Assembly: GCF_902459615.1 (NCBI RefSeq)
Contig: NZ_CABPSA010000004.1
Location: 62,001-126,000, forward strand
From: Pandoraea commovens
GTDB taxonomy: Bacteria > Pseudomonadota > Gammaproteobacteria > Burkholderiales > Burkholderiaceae
Direction: 5' to 3'
Length of the DNA: 64,000 bases
In this document: positions 52,163 to 60,832 of the stretch, in pieces
How positions within the stretch are numbered: the stretch's first letter is position 1
Layout: the number at the start of each line of letters is the position of its first letter
The notes under the pieces: model-generated
Told to the model about the DNA's origin: nothing
Database searches by the model: none
Seen by the model: only the letters and a program-made list of their open reading frames with translations
Position numbers and translations under genes: made by a program

Positions 52163-52656
52163 TGGGAATGGGGGGAGTCGAGCGCCGGGCAGATCGCTTC
52201 CCCCGGATTTACCCCAGATTTGTCGTTTATTTAAAAAATCGATGTTGCGCCGCACGAAACGCGGTGCGCGATCCCTATTTCCCAGTGAGTCCTGTGTCGC
52301 TGCGGCACCGATTGCCCGAGTGTGACCTGCGACAGGCTCGCGTGTGTCGCAGTCAGAAAATCAGTGGATTCCACGGTTCATGCGGGTTGCGCGACAACTT
52401 GTCGCACCTGCGACATTCTGTCGCATTGACACGTCGGGCCAAAAAACTCGAATCGCGTCATTGTGACGGTATTCGGTGTCGCACTTTCCCGTCTCGAAAA
52501 CCATACGAATCAACCGTTTGGCTTGCGGCGACGCAGCACGGATGAGGGGTTTACCGTTCGCAGACAAAGCGCATACTAGCCCTGCGTCTCGTCGATTCCG
52601 ATAGCGAGAATCGATGACCGGCAAGGCTACGAGCACTAAACAACGCGAGGTAACTT
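52163..52656. promoter_or_regulatory. Non-coding region with TGTCGCA/TGCGACA motif array
   Basis: TGTCGCA or its complement TGCGACA occurs exactly at 52328, 52345, 52400, 52409, 52419 and 52477, with a near copy (TGTCGCT) at 52295. Three of them at 52400-52425 are spaced 9-10 bp. A frame crossing here has no protein-like pattern. The array precedes the small membrane protein at 52657 and may bind a regulator cooperatively. Confidence 0.6.
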
Positions 52657-52842
52657 ATGCACATCCGTTGGAAAAAAGTGTATTCGAGTGGGTGGGGAAC
52701 GATTCATCACGATGCACCCCGTTCCCATCGCAGCGCTAGTGAGCGCGAGCAACTCTTTCAACGCCTGTTGGCAATCGCGATCGCCTGTAGTGTCGGCGGA
52801 TTCGTGCTGTTGTCAGTAGGGGCGGCCTTCCTGGGACGCTAA
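52657..52842 (+). CDS. Small membrane protein, paralogue A
   Basis: Protein of 61 residues: MHIRWKKVYSSGWG, a polar middle, then one membrane helix (LLAIAIACSVGGFVLLSVGAAFLG). Its N-terminal motif M-x-I-R-W-x-K-x-Y-S-x-G-x-G is shared with the 55-residue protein at 53419-53586. GAGG lies 8 nt before the ATG. N-in/C-out topology is likely because of the basic N-terminus. Family not recognised. Confidence 0.65.
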   Translation: MHIRWKKVYSSGWGTIHHDAPRSHRSASEREQLFQRLLAIAIACSVGGFVLLSVGAAFLGR

Positions 52843-53418
52843 AGTCACATTCCCCTTCCTTTTCGTGCGCGGCACCGCCTCCGGCGGATCGCCGCGCTAC
52901 GTTGCCTTCAGCCATCGGGACTGACAAGCCTCCGGCTTTCTCCACCATTGTCGCGGCGCTTTACCGCTGGCCGATGCGTTTTGACGCGCACGTTCAATCG
53001 CCCGATTCGAACGACCGCTTGTCCCCTCATTGAAACGTTTTGTTACAAGCGCGCAGTGTCTGCGTAAAAGCCGTTCCGGCACAATTCTCCTAAGTCTTCA
53101 CAATTCCCCCGTTAAATCCATTCCGTGCACCACGTTTAAGCGTGCGTGAGATCGCTTCGGACGTTGATAACCATCGTCGATGACGTGGTCTCTCGTGGCT
53201 TTGGCGTCGCATTATGCGAGTTCACGCTATTGCAATTCCTAAAGAATAGTGCGATCTTCAAGCGACGGCGCGGTGTCGGAATTTTAGGAAGATTCCAAGG
53301 TATTTCATGCTATGGAATGTGCCCGGATTTATCCGAATTGTCTTGCGCCTCAAAACTTTCGATAAAGAAGAAAAGAACAAGCAGTGCGGGCCGGTTTGAT
53401 CGATTTGTGAGGTGCGCC
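52843..53418. other. Intergenic region between the two small membrane protein genes
   Basis: 576 bases without a convincing gene. From about 53060 the sequence becomes clearly more AT-rich than its surroundings, including GGAATTTTAGGAAGATTCC (53278-53296), a partial inverted repeat. A promoter for the second small gene is expected here. A frame running from 53146 into the second gene lacks protein character. Confidence 0.45.
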
Positions 53419-53586
53419 ATGGAAATTCGCTGGGAAAAGCTTTATTCGGGCGGATTGGGTCGTTTCTACGACACGTCGGAATCCAGCCGTCGTCGTGCGC
53501 GGCGTGCGCAGCTGGCTTGGTTCGGCGTGGTCATCTCGATTGGTGTCGCCATCGGCGCCATCGCCATTGCATGGCGTTGGATCTGA
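53419..53586 (+). CDS. Small membrane protein, paralogue B
   Basis: Protein of 55 residues: MEIRWEKLYSGGLGRFYDTSESSRRRARRA, then one membrane helix (LAWFGVVISIGVAIGAIAIAW). The first 14 residues match paralogue A at nine positions. GAGG lies 7 nt before the ATG. The stop overlaps the next start as TGATG, so the two products are translationally coupled and may work together. Family not recognised. Confidence 0.65.
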   Translation: MEIRWEKLYSGGLGRFYDTSESSRRRARRAQLAWFGVVISIGVAIGAIAIAWRWI

Positions 53587-53942
53587 TGTCGACCCACGGA
53601 AAGCGGCACGCGGGGATTTCAGGCTTGCTGGTGCTTCTCGCCTTCGCGGCGAGTGGCACGTTGCACGCGCAAACACCGTCAACGCCTACGGAGCCGCTCG
53701 ACAACAGCGGTCAGCCGTGCGGCGCGATTCGCGCGCTGCCGGCGAACGTCACCGGCTATCGCTACGAAGTCACGAATCGCTGCGAGCGCCAGGTGACCTA
53801 TTACTGGCGTTGCAGCGCGGCCGATACCGAGCATTCGGTCGACGTGCCGGGCAGAGGCCTGCAAACCGTCACATGCGTGAAGGCCAGCGGGGCTGCTGGC
53901 GAGATCGTGTTCCGGTTCGGGCCGCCGGGCTCGGGCAATTGA
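53586..53942 (+). CDS. Exported cysteine-containing protein, unknown
   Basis: Protein of 118 residues with a signal peptide (MSTHGKRHAGISGLLVLLAFAASGTLHA). The mature part has four cysteines (QPCGAIR, TNRCERQ, YWRCSAA, TVTCVKA), suggesting two disulfides in a compact beta domain (VTGYRYEVTNRCERQVTYYWRC). The start overlaps the upstream stop as TGATG. No known domain is evident. Confidence 0.65.
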   Translation: MSTHGKRHAGISGLLVLLAFAASGTLHAQTPSTPTEPLDNSGQPCGAIRALPANVTGYRYEVTNRCERQVTYYWRCSAADTEHSVDVPGRGLQTVTCVKASGAAGEIVFRFGPPGSGN

Positions 53943-54128
53943 ATGGCGTGAACTTCGGCCACCGAAGCGGTGCGGAATGGCTATCATGACGCCATACGGC
54001 CAGCGCGCGTCCGACTGATTTTCGATCGTCTCGAACCCACGGTGCAGGATCTGGCTGCACTGACGGGCCGCCCGGATGGCACGTGGCGCGGCACGTCACT
54101 GACATACGACATCCCCAAGGACTCCCCC

Positions 54129-55589
54129 ATGAACGACATCGTCACCCCGACTCAGCCGTCGCTCGACACGGCCGCATTGCGTGAATTCGTCGAACGCAAG
54201 TGGAACGACGAAATCCTGCATGCGCTCACCGACTACATTGCGGTACCGGCCAAAAGCCCCGGCTTCGACGCCGACTGGGCGCGCAACGGCTACATCGATC
54301 GCGTGGTGCGCGACGCCGCTCAGTGGGCGGAGCGTCAGCCTGTCAAGGGCCTCAAGCTTGAAGTGATTCGTCTGGAAGGCCGCACGCCGGTGATCTTCTT
54401 CGAAGTGCCAGCCACGCGTTCGGGCAGCACCGAGACCATCGTGCTGTACGGCCACCTCGACAAGCAGCCCGAGTTCGACGGCTGGCGCAAGGACCTCGGG
54501 CCGTGGACGCCGAAGTTCGAAGACGGCAAGCTCTACGGCCGTGGCGGTGCGGACGACGGCTACGCCATTTATTCCAGCGTGACGGCGCTTGCCGCGCTCG
54601 ACGCGCAGGGCGTGGAGCGTCCGCGCTGCGTCGGTCTCATCGAGACCTGCGAAGAATCGGGCAGCTACGATTTGCTGCCGTACGTCGACGCGTTGCGCGA
54701 CCGCCTCGGTCGCGTGAGTCTCGTCGTCTGTCTCGATTCCGGTGCAGGCAACTACGACCAACTGTGGCTCACGACGTCGCTGCGCGGCCTGATCTCGGGC
54801 AGTCTCGAAGTGCAGGTGCTCGACGAGGGCATCCACTCGGGCGGTTACGGTGGAATTGCACCGTCGAGCTTCCGCATCATGCGTCAGCTGTTTGAACGGC
54901 TCGAGGATGCGGGCAGCGGCAATGTGCTGCCGAAGGGGTTTCATAGCCCGATTCCGCTGCAACGTCTGAAGGAGGCCGAAGCCACCGCACACATTCTTGG
55001 CGACGACGTCTGGAAGAAGATGCCGTGGGCCTGCGGTCAGGACGGCCTGTCTGTGCTGCCGACCACGACCGATCCGAAGGAGGCGCTGCTCAATTCGACT
55101 TGGCGTCCGTCGCTGTCGGTGACGGGGGCGGCCGGTCTGCCCGCGCTGGCCGACGCCGGTAACGTGCTGCGTCCGCGCACGGCCTTCAAGCTGTCGTTGC
55201 GCCTGCCGCCACTCATCGATGCCGCGCAGGCGGTGCAAGAACTCAAGGCATTGCTCGAAGTCGACCCGCCGTACAACGCGAAGGTGACGTTCAAGTCGGA
55301 CGCAGGCGCGGCTTCCGGCTGGAACGCGCCCGATGTCGCACCGTGGCTCACGTCGGCGCTGAACACGGCGTCGCAACGCCACTACGGTGAGGACGTCGCC
55401 TATATCGGGCAGGGCGGCACGATCCCGCTGATGAACACGCTGCAAGCCGGTTTCCCGACGGCGCAGTTCATGGTGTGTGGCGTGCTCGGACCGAAGTCCA
55501 ACGCGCACGGACCGAACGAGTTCCTGCACGTGCCGTACGCGAAGAAGCTGACGGCGGCCGTGGCCGAGGTGATCGCGCTGGCGCCGTAA
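54129..55589 (+). CDS. M20-family metallopeptidase
   Basis: Dizinc peptidase of 486 residues. VLYGHLDKQPEFDGW gives the first metal His and a catalytic Asp, YGRGGADDGYAIYSSVTAL the bridging Asp, IETCEESGS the catalytic and metal Glu, and SNAHGPNEFLHVPYAKKL the final His. The dimerisation domain lies between about residues 230 and 370. It is cytosolic and probably cleaves dipeptides. AAGGA precedes ATG 54129. A bidirectional terminator follows. Confidence 0.93.
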   Translation: MNDIVTPTQPSLDTAALREFVERKWNDEILHALTDYIAVPAKSPGFDADWARNGYIDRVVRDAAQWAERQPVKGLKLEVIRLEGRTPVIFFEVPATRSGSTETIVLYGHLDKQPEFDGWRKDLGPWTPKFEDGKLYGRGGADDGYAIYSSVTALAALDAQGVERPRCVGLIETCEESGSYDLLPYVDALRDRLGRVSLVVCLDSGAGNYDQLWLTTSLRGLISGSLEVQVLDEGIHSGGYGGIAPSSFRIMRQLFERLEDAGSGNVLPKGFHSPIPLQRLKEAEATAHILGDDVWKKMPWACGQDGLSVLPTTTDPKEALLNSTWRPSLSVTGAAGLPALADAGNVLRPRTAFKLSLRLPPLIDAAQAVQELKALLEVDPPYNAKVTFKSDAGAASGWNAPDVAPWLTSALNTASQRHYGEDVAYIGQGGTIPLMNTLQAGFPTAQFMVCGVLGPKSNAHGPNEFLHVPYAKKLTAAVAEVIALAP

Positions 55590-55616
55590 GCGGTCTTCGC
55601 AGCTCGCTCGCAACGC

Positions 55617-55647
55617 AAAACGGGTCGCATCAAGCGACCCGTTTTTT
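55617..55647. terminator. Bidirectional terminator between M20 genes
   Basis: AAAACGGGTCGC (55617-55628) pairs with GCGACCCGTTTT (55634-55645), followed by further T. It lies between convergent stops and is also flanked by A on the left, so it works for both strands. Confidence 0.92.
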
Positions 55648-55664
55648 ATGGATGTGACGCGTCG

Positions 55665-56918
55665 TCAGATCCGATGCGTTGCCGCTTCCATCACCTGCAC
55701 GCCGCGCATGAAGTCGTCGAGTTCCATACTCTCGGCCGGATTGTGCGAGCCGTTGGCGTTGCGCACGAACACCATGCCGCTTGGGATACCTGCGTTGGCG
55801 AAGATGGCGGCGTCGTGTCCGGCACCGCTCGGCACACGCTCCTGAGGCAGATCGAACACCCGGCAGGCGTCTTCGAGCAGCGAAGACACATGCTTGTCCA
55901 TGACGGCCGGTGCCGACGCCAACCGTCGGTCGAAGACGAACTTCACGCCCCGGTCGCGCTCGATGGCGTGGCATTCGGTGCGCATCAGCTCATAGAAAAC
56001 GTCGAGCGTATCGAGACTCTGGCTGCGCACTTCCAGACTGAAATCGACCTTGCCCGGGATGCGCGAGATCGCGTGCTCGGCGGGATCGGTGCCGACGATG
56101 CCGGTGGTGACCACCATGTCGATACCGCGCTCGAGCAATGCACGCCAGTGCTCGTCGAGCCGCGTAATGAGATCGGCCACGGCAAACATCGCGTCGTGGC
56201 GCAGCCAGCGCGGCACCGCGCCCGAGTGTCCGGCCTCGCCGACACACGTCACGCGGTTGTGACGCACATTGCCGCGAATGCCCGGCACGATCGCCACGGG
56301 CATGTTGCGCGCAATCATCACCGGACCTTGTTCGATGTGAAGCTCCAGCCATGCCTTAGCGCGTGACGCGTCGAAGAGCATCTCACCTTCGCGAATAGCG
56401 TCGACGTCCGCACCGGCCTGCGCCATGCACTCGCCTAGCGAGCGGCCGTTGCTGCGATGCGGCATGGCGAGATCGGCGTCGGTCAGCTTGCCGAACAACG
56501 CACTCGATCCCATGTAGGCGCGGCCGAACCATGCGCTTTCTTCGCCACGCAGCGCGAGCACGCGTACCGGTGTCGCAGTGTGTCGCTGGCTGCGTTTTTG
56601 TTCGACGAGGCACAGCAGACCTGCGACGATGCCCGCAAGACCGTCGTAGTTGCCACCTTGCGGGACGGAGTCGAGATGTGAGCCGATCCATGTGGCCGGG
56701 GTGTTGCCGTCGTCCTCCGGCAACGCGAAGACGAGATTGGCGGCGCGGTCGCGTGTGACGCTCAGGCCTTGGTGACCTGCCCATTCCGTCAGGTAGGCTG
56801 CGGCGGCATTCTCGCCGTCGCCATAGCTGTCGCGGGAGATACCGACGCCGTCGTTACCAAGACGGCGCAGGTCGGTGAAGAGTTGCTCGGCCAGCGGGGC
56901 CAGCGCGTTCAGTTCCAT
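55665..56918 (-). CDS. Zn-dependent N-carbamoyl-amino-acid hydrolase-like amidase (M20)
   Basis: Enzyme of 417 residues of the AllC/HyuC/beta-ureidopropionase group. GSHLDSVPQGGNYDGLAGIVAGL gives H81 and D92, ALRGEESAWFGRAYMGSSAL gives E126 and E127, and ELHIEQGPV, GIRGNVRHNRV and GEAGHSGAVPRWLRHDA follow. Such enzymes hydrolyse N-carbamoyl amino acids to the amino acid, CO2 and ammonia. It is the last gene after PyrD-like and PyrK-like subunits, so N-carbamoyl-aspartate (ureidosuccinate) is an attractive substrate. ATG 56918 gives the usual start. Confidence 0.87.
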   Translation of the reverse strand: MELNALAPLAEQLFTDLRRLGNDGVGISRDSYGDGENAAAAYLTEWAGHQGLSVTRDRAANLVFALPEDDGNTPATWIGSHLDSVPQGGNYDGLAGIVAGLLCLVEQKRSQRHTATPVRVLALRGEESAWFGRAYMGSSALFGKLTDADLAMPHRSNGRSLGECMAQAGADVDAIREGEMLFDASRAKAWLELHIEQGPVMIARNMPVAIVPGIRGNVRHNRVTCVGEAGHSGAVPRWLRHDAMFAVADLITRLDEHWRALLERGIDMVVTTGIVGTDPAEHAISRIPGKVDFSLEVRSQSLDTLDVFYELMRTECHAIERDRGVKFVFDRRLASAPAVMDKHVSSLLEDACRVFDLPQERVPSGAGHDAAIFANAGIPSGMVFVRNANGSHNPAESMELDDFMRGVQVMEAATHRI

Positions 56919-56985
56919 GAGTGTGCTTCTTTTCGCGTGATGCAATGTAGGGTCTGTGAACAGACCCTAAGAGTTACGGGACAAA

Positions 56986-57936
56986 TCAGCCGGACTGCTG
57001 TGCAAAGCGCAGCCAACGGTCGGACAGTTGTGCGTCGAGCGCGACAGCACCGGTGAGCGTTGCAATGCGCTCGACATCGTTTGCGTCGCAGTACGCGGCG
57101 AGCCCGTCGACGATACGACCCATGACCGCCGGATCACGGAACGACGCCGTGCCGACCTGCACGGCCGTCGCCCCGGCAAGCATGAATTCCACGGCGTCGT
57201 CGGCCGTCTCGATGCCACCACAGCCGATGATCGGGATGCGCACGGCGCGATGGCACTGATGCACGAGTCGCACGGCGAGCGGTTTGATTGCCGGGCCGGA
57301 GAGACCACCCATCACGTTGCCGAGCTTCGGCTTGCGGGTGCGCACGTCGATGGCCATGCCGAGGACCGTGTTGCCCATGACGATGGCGTCGGCACCGGCA
57401 TCTTCGGCGGCACGCGCGATCAACGCGATCTGACCGGCGTTCGGTGTGAGCTTCACCCACAACGGGTGCGACGTGCGACGCCGGATCGCGCTCACGGCCT
57501 TGTACGTGCTCTCGGCCTGCATCGCGAAGGCCATGCCGTCTGCTTCGAGATTTGGGCACGAGATGTTGGCTTCGATGGCAGCGACCTCCGGCAGCGACAG
57601 CGTCTCGCACGCTTCGCCGAACGACTCGGCGGTGTCGGCCGACACTGAGACCACGACCGGTGTGTCGAAGCGCGTGTAGGCAGGCAACACGTCGCGGCGA
57701 TAGGCGTCGAGTCCTTTGCTCGGAATGCCGATGGAGTTGAGCATGCCGCTGGCGGTCTCGGCCACGCGCGGCGTCGGGTTGCCTGCCCGCGCGTCGGGCG
57801 ACACGCTTTTGACGACTAGCGCGCCAAGACGATTCAGATCGAGCGCCTCGGCATACTCGACAGCGAAGCAGCCCGACGCGGGCATCACGGGATTGCGCAG
57901 CGTGAGCGAACCGATGCGAACGGAAAGATCAGCCAA
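56986..57936 (-). CDS. Class 1B dihydroorotate dehydrogenase-like catalytic subunit
   Basis: FMN enzyme of 316 residues. Start TTG 57936 overlaps the PyrK-like stop by 8 nt, behind GGGGAGG. ASGCFAVEYAEALDL, VVKSVSPDARAGNPTPRVAETASGMLNSIGIPSKG (conserved K43), EANISCPNLEADG with the class 1B catalytic cysteine C127, and IIGCGGIETADDAVEFMLAGATAVQVGTA form the FMN site. With PyrK it exchanges electrons between NAD(H) and dihydroorotate/orotate. The operon context with transporter and amidase suggests a catabolic orotate reductase rather than pyrimidine synthesis. Confidence 0.88.
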   Translation of the reverse strand: MADLSVRIGSLTLRNPVMPASGCFAVEYAEALDLNRLGALVVKSVSPDARAGNPTPRVAETASGMLNSIGIPSKGLDAYRRDVLPAYTRFDTPVVVSVSADTAESFGEACETLSLPEVAAIEANISCPNLEADGMAFAMQAESTYKAVSAIRRRTSHPLWVKLTPNAGQIALIARAAEDAGADAIVMGNTVLGMAIDVRTRKPKLGNVMGGLSGPAIKPLAVRLVHQCHRAVRIPIIGCGGIETADDAVEFMLAGATAVQVGTASFRDPAVMGRIVDGLAAYCDANDVERIATLTGAVALDAQLSDRWLRFAQQSG

Positions 57937-58894
57937 AATCCACCTCCCCGACGACGTCGCGAATGGCAAACACGGGGCCTTCACGGCACACGCGCAGGAA
58001 TTGCTTGTCGCCGTCGCAATCGAACAGCCGCACACACGACAGGCAAACGCCCATGCCACAGGCCATGCGTTGCTCCATTGCGACTTCGCCCGTGATCTCC
58101 GGGTGTGCGGCCAGCACGCGCTGAAGCAGCATCAGCAGACGATGTGAGCCGCAGGTGTACACCGCGTCGTGGGGGGCTGCGGCGAGCAGGGCGCGGATGC
58201 GCGGCTCAAGCGCTGCGACTGCTGATGAGCCATCACTGTCGAACACGCAATGCACGTCGGCCAGTGCACGGGCTTCGGGCGAGCGCAGAAACTCGTCGCG
58301 CATCAGATCGGCTTCGCTGCGCGCCGACATCACGACCGTCAGTCGCAGACCGGCCGCAGCGGCGCGTTGCACCAGCGGCGCCATCGTCGCCAGACCGACG
58401 CCACGGGCGACGACCATCACGCGCTGCCATTGCGTGTCGAGTGTGAACGTATTGCCGAGCGGGCCGACGATGTCGAGCGAGGCGCCTTCGGTCAGCGTGG
58501 CGAGTGCGCGGGTGCCGACGCCCGTCACGTTGTAAAGAAACTCGATGGTGTCCGGCTCGGGGCCGGTGCCGTAGACGCTCATCGGACGCAGCAGGAACGG
58601 CGCTTCGCTCTCCGTCACCGGACACTTCAACTGATAGAACTGCCCGGGGCGCGTGGTGAGCGCGACGGGGGCATCCGCCTGCAAGCGCAGATAGCGATAA
58701 CGCGCGTTGACGGCGTGATGCGTGAGTACCCGGCAGTGATGCGTGGCGACGATGTGCCCGGCGGGCGATGCGCACGTGGCAGCGTCTGGCTGCGCCTCAT
58801 GAGCTTCATGCCCATCATGCGAATGGCACGTCGGCGAAGGCACCCGCGCCAATGGGCGGGGGACGTTGTTGGGCGTCAGAGAGACGACGGACAT
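57929..58894 (-). CDS. PyrK-like FAD/2Fe-2S electron transfer subunit
   Basis: Protein of 321 residues. The ferredoxin-reductase fold runs from about 50: PGQFYQLKCP, LLRPMSVYG for FAD, then VVARGVGLATMAPLV for NAD. The C-terminal cluster motif ACGMGVCLSC...RVC provides C279, C284, C287 and C303 for a 2Fe-2S centre, as in PyrK, and GPVF follows. The N-terminal 45 residues, His-rich, are an unusual extension. GGAG precedes ATG 58894, and the stop overlaps the PyrD-like start. Confidence 0.88.
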   Translation of the reverse strand: MSVVSLTPNNVPRPLARVPSPTCHSHDGHEAHEAQPDAATCASPAGHIVATHHCRVLTHHAVNARYRYLRLQADAPVALTTRPGQFYQLKCPVTESEAPFLLRPMSVYGTGPEPDTIEFLYNVTGVGTRALATLTEGASLDIVGPLGNTFTLDTQWQRVMVVARGVGLATMAPLVQRAAAAGLRLTVVMSARSEADLMRDEFLRSPEARALADVHCVFDSDGSSAVAALEPRIRALLAAAPHDAVYTCGSHRLLMLLQRVLAAHPEITGEVAMEQRMACGMGVCLSCVRLFDCDGDKQFLRVCREGPVFAIRDVVGEVDFG

Positions 58895-58947
58895 GGATGG
58901 GGGCTCCGGATAGTGGGGGCGAGGGCTTGCCGAGTACGAGGCAAGCG

Positions 58948-60213
58948 TTATTCGAGTTCGGTGCCTTTGAGTTCGGGAATCAGGAAGCGCGTGGCGATCA
59001 TGTCGAGCACGTACAGGCTCGCGAGCAGCGCGATGGCAATCTGGAAGGAGTAACGTGCGGCGAGTGCACCGACCACGAGCGGGCCGAGGCCGCCGATGGC
59101 GCGTCCGATGTTCCACAGCACGTTCTGCGCCGTCGCGCGTGCTGCCGTGGGATACGCCTCGGACATCAGCGTGCCGTAGCCGCCGACCATGCCGTTGACG
59201 AACATCCCCATGAACGCACCGGCGAAGAGCATGACACCCGGATCGGTCAGCTGCGAATAGACGATCACCATGACCACTGCGCCCGCCTGATACAGCAAGA
59301 AGGTGGGACGGCGCCCGATGCGGTCGGCCAGTTGCCCGAAGGCCCATACGCCAAACATCATGCCGATGACCGTTGCGGCGGTCCAAAGGCCGGACTTCGT
59401 CAGCGAGAAGCCGAGCTTCTGCGAGAGGAACGTCGGCAGCCAGATCATGATGCCGTAGTAGCCGAAGTTCTGAACCGAACACAGAATCACGATGCCGAGG
59501 CTCACGCGCGTGGTACGGGCATCCTTCACGAGCAGACGAAACGCATTTGAGCTGCCGTGCTTTTGCGTCTTGTCCCGGCGCACGAACACTTCCGGCTCAT
59601 GCAGCTTGTTGCGCAACACCCAGGCGACAAGCGCAGGCAGAACACCCACGACGAACATGCCGCGCCAGCCGATGTACATCAGCAACAGCGGCGTGAGCAA
59701 CGCGGCAGCAAGCACGCCTGTCTGCCAACCGAGTGCGACGTAAGACGACACGCGTGCGCGCTTGGACGCTGGCCATGCTTCTGCTGCGAGCGCCATGCCG
59801 ATGCCGAACTCGCCGCCGAGGCCGATACCGGCAATCGTGCGATACACCAGCAGATCCCAGAAGCCCTGCGCCAGCGCACACAGGCCGGTGAAGACCGCAA
59901 ACAACAGAATCGTCCACGTCAGCATGCGCACGCGGCCGTAACGATCCGAAAGCGCGCCGAACAGAATGCCGCCTGCCACAGCGCCGATCAGCGTCCACGT
60001 GACGAGCGCACCGGCTTGCCCCGCCGTGAGGTGCAGACCGATCGTGATCGCCGGCAGCATGAAGCCGAGAATCAGTAGGTCGAAGCCGTCCATCGCATAG
60101 CCGATGGCAGAACCCGCCAGCGCCTTCCATGCGTAAGGGGTGACGGTGTCGTCACCGGTGTTGGGCGAGGCGCTCGCGTGTTCTCTACGCGATGAATTCA
60201 GGTTGGCTTCCAT
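58948..60213 (-). CDS. MFS aromatic-acid:H+-type symporter
   Basis: Inner-membrane protein of 421 residues with 12 helices. AIGYAMDGFDLLILGFMLPAI in helix 1, FGALSDRYGRVRMLTW in loop 2-3, RTIAGIGLGGEFGIGMALAAEAWPASKRARV in helix 4-5 and EAYPTAARATAQNVLWNIGRAIGGLGPLVVG in helix 10-11 are AAHS/sialate-type signatures. It leads the operon with PyrK-like, PyrD-like and amidase genes and carries the shared operator at 60276-60291, so an anionic pyrimidine such as orotate is a plausible substrate. Confidence 0.88.
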   Translation of the reverse strand: MEANLNSSRREHASASPNTGDDTVTPYAWKALAGSAIGYAMDGFDLLILGFMLPAITIGLHLTAGQAGALVTWTLIGAVAGGILFGALSDRYGRVRMLTWTILLFAVFTGLCALAQGFWDLLVYRTIAGIGLGGEFGIGMALAAEAWPASKRARVSSYVALGWQTGVLAAALLTPLLLMYIGWRGMFVVGVLPALVAWVLRNKLHEPEVFVRRDKTQKHGSSNAFRLLVKDARTTRVSLGIVILCSVQNFGYYGIMIWLPTFLSQKLGFSLTKSGLWTAATVIGMMFGVWAFGQLADRIGRRPTFLLYQAGAVVMVIVYSQLTDPGVMLFAGAFMGMFVNGMVGGYGTLMSEAYPTAARATAQNVLWNIGRAIGGLGPLVVGALAARYSFQIAIALLASLYVLDMIATRFLIPELKGTELE

Positions 60214-60275
60214 GATCGGTTCCCGTGGGAGGCGAATGCCGTGGCGATCGATTGCGCCGTCGCATTCGTCAGATT

Positions 60276-60291
60276 GTCTATATTTTTAGAC
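60276..60291. promoter_or_regulatory. Operator copy 1, upstream of MFS-pyrKD-like operon
   Basis: GTCTATATTTTTAGAC lies 63 nt before the MFS start. Flanking bases extend the symmetry (GATTGTCTA on one strand, GATCGTCTA on the other). It differs from the perfect copy at 60655 at two of 16 positions. Confidence 0.7.
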
Positions 60292-60316
60292 GATCAAGTG
60301 AAAAAAACGCGTGACG

Positions 60317-60640
60317 TCACGCGTAGACCTCGGTCGTCAGCTGGGCCGCGAACTGATTGAGCGAAGCGAGAAAGCTGGCGTCGGAAGCGGCGGCAGCGTC
60401 GCGCAACATCGTCGCGGACGTTTTACTGCGGGTCAGAAAGGCGTGGAACGTTTCCCCGTTGATGGCAATGCCGGACTGCCTTTCTACGAAAGCCTGAGCG
60501 GCCTGTGCAAGCAGCAGCAACGCGGCGGATTCGCGCGTGGCGGTGCGCGACGCATTCAGACAGCGTGCCGCGAAATCTTCGATGTCGGACAGACCGACCG
60601 TGTCGCGCTGTAACCAGGCGCATGCGAGTTGCAGATCCAT
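60317..60640 (-). CDS. 107-aa protein of the pyrimidine-type regulon, unknown
   Basis: Protein of 107 residues, mostly helical: MDLQLACAWLQRDTVGLSDIEDFAARCLNASRTATRESAALLLLAQAAQAFVERQSGIAINGETFHAFLTRSK... No signal peptide or membrane segment. ATG 60640 has GGAG 7 nt upstream; ATG 60652 is an alternative. The palindromic operator lies only 15 nt before the start, so it belongs to the same regulon as the MFS-pyrKD-like operon and the porin. Family not recognised. Confidence 0.7.
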   Translation of the reverse strand: MDLQLACAWLQRDTVGLSDIEDFAARCLNASRTATRESAALLLLAQAAQAFVERQSGIAINGETFHAFLTRSKTSATMLRDAAAASDASFLASLNQFAAQLTTEVYA

Positions 60641-60654
60641 CGTGCTCTCCATCT

Positions 60655-60670
60655 GTCTAAATATTTAGAC
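60655..60670. promoter_or_regulatory. Operator copy 2, perfect palindrome
   Basis: GTCTAAATATTTAGAC is a perfect 16-bp palindrome placed between the porin stop region and the 107-aa gene, 15 nt before the latter's start. Closest match to the consensus of the three copies. Confidence 0.75.
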
Positions 60671-60832
60671 TAATCGAACATCAAAAGGCAGGCAAGACGA
60701 AAATAATCGGGGCTAACCCTGAGACGAAGGGGAGGTTCGGCGACAGCGCGCGAATCGGTTGTACGCCTGGCGCAGGAGGGGAGGCACTGACGAGCGGGGG
60801 CTCGACAGTGCCGACCGTTTCGCTGCGACGCT

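Noticed and set aside
52159-52545. 128-codon frame in the TGTCGCA region
   Set aside because: No ribosome site, no hydrophobic core pattern, and the repeats better explain the region as regulatory.
53146-53418. Extension of the second small membrane protein to a 146-aa form
   Set aside because: Paralogue A begins at the equivalent Met, and GAGG precedes the short start; the extension looks random.
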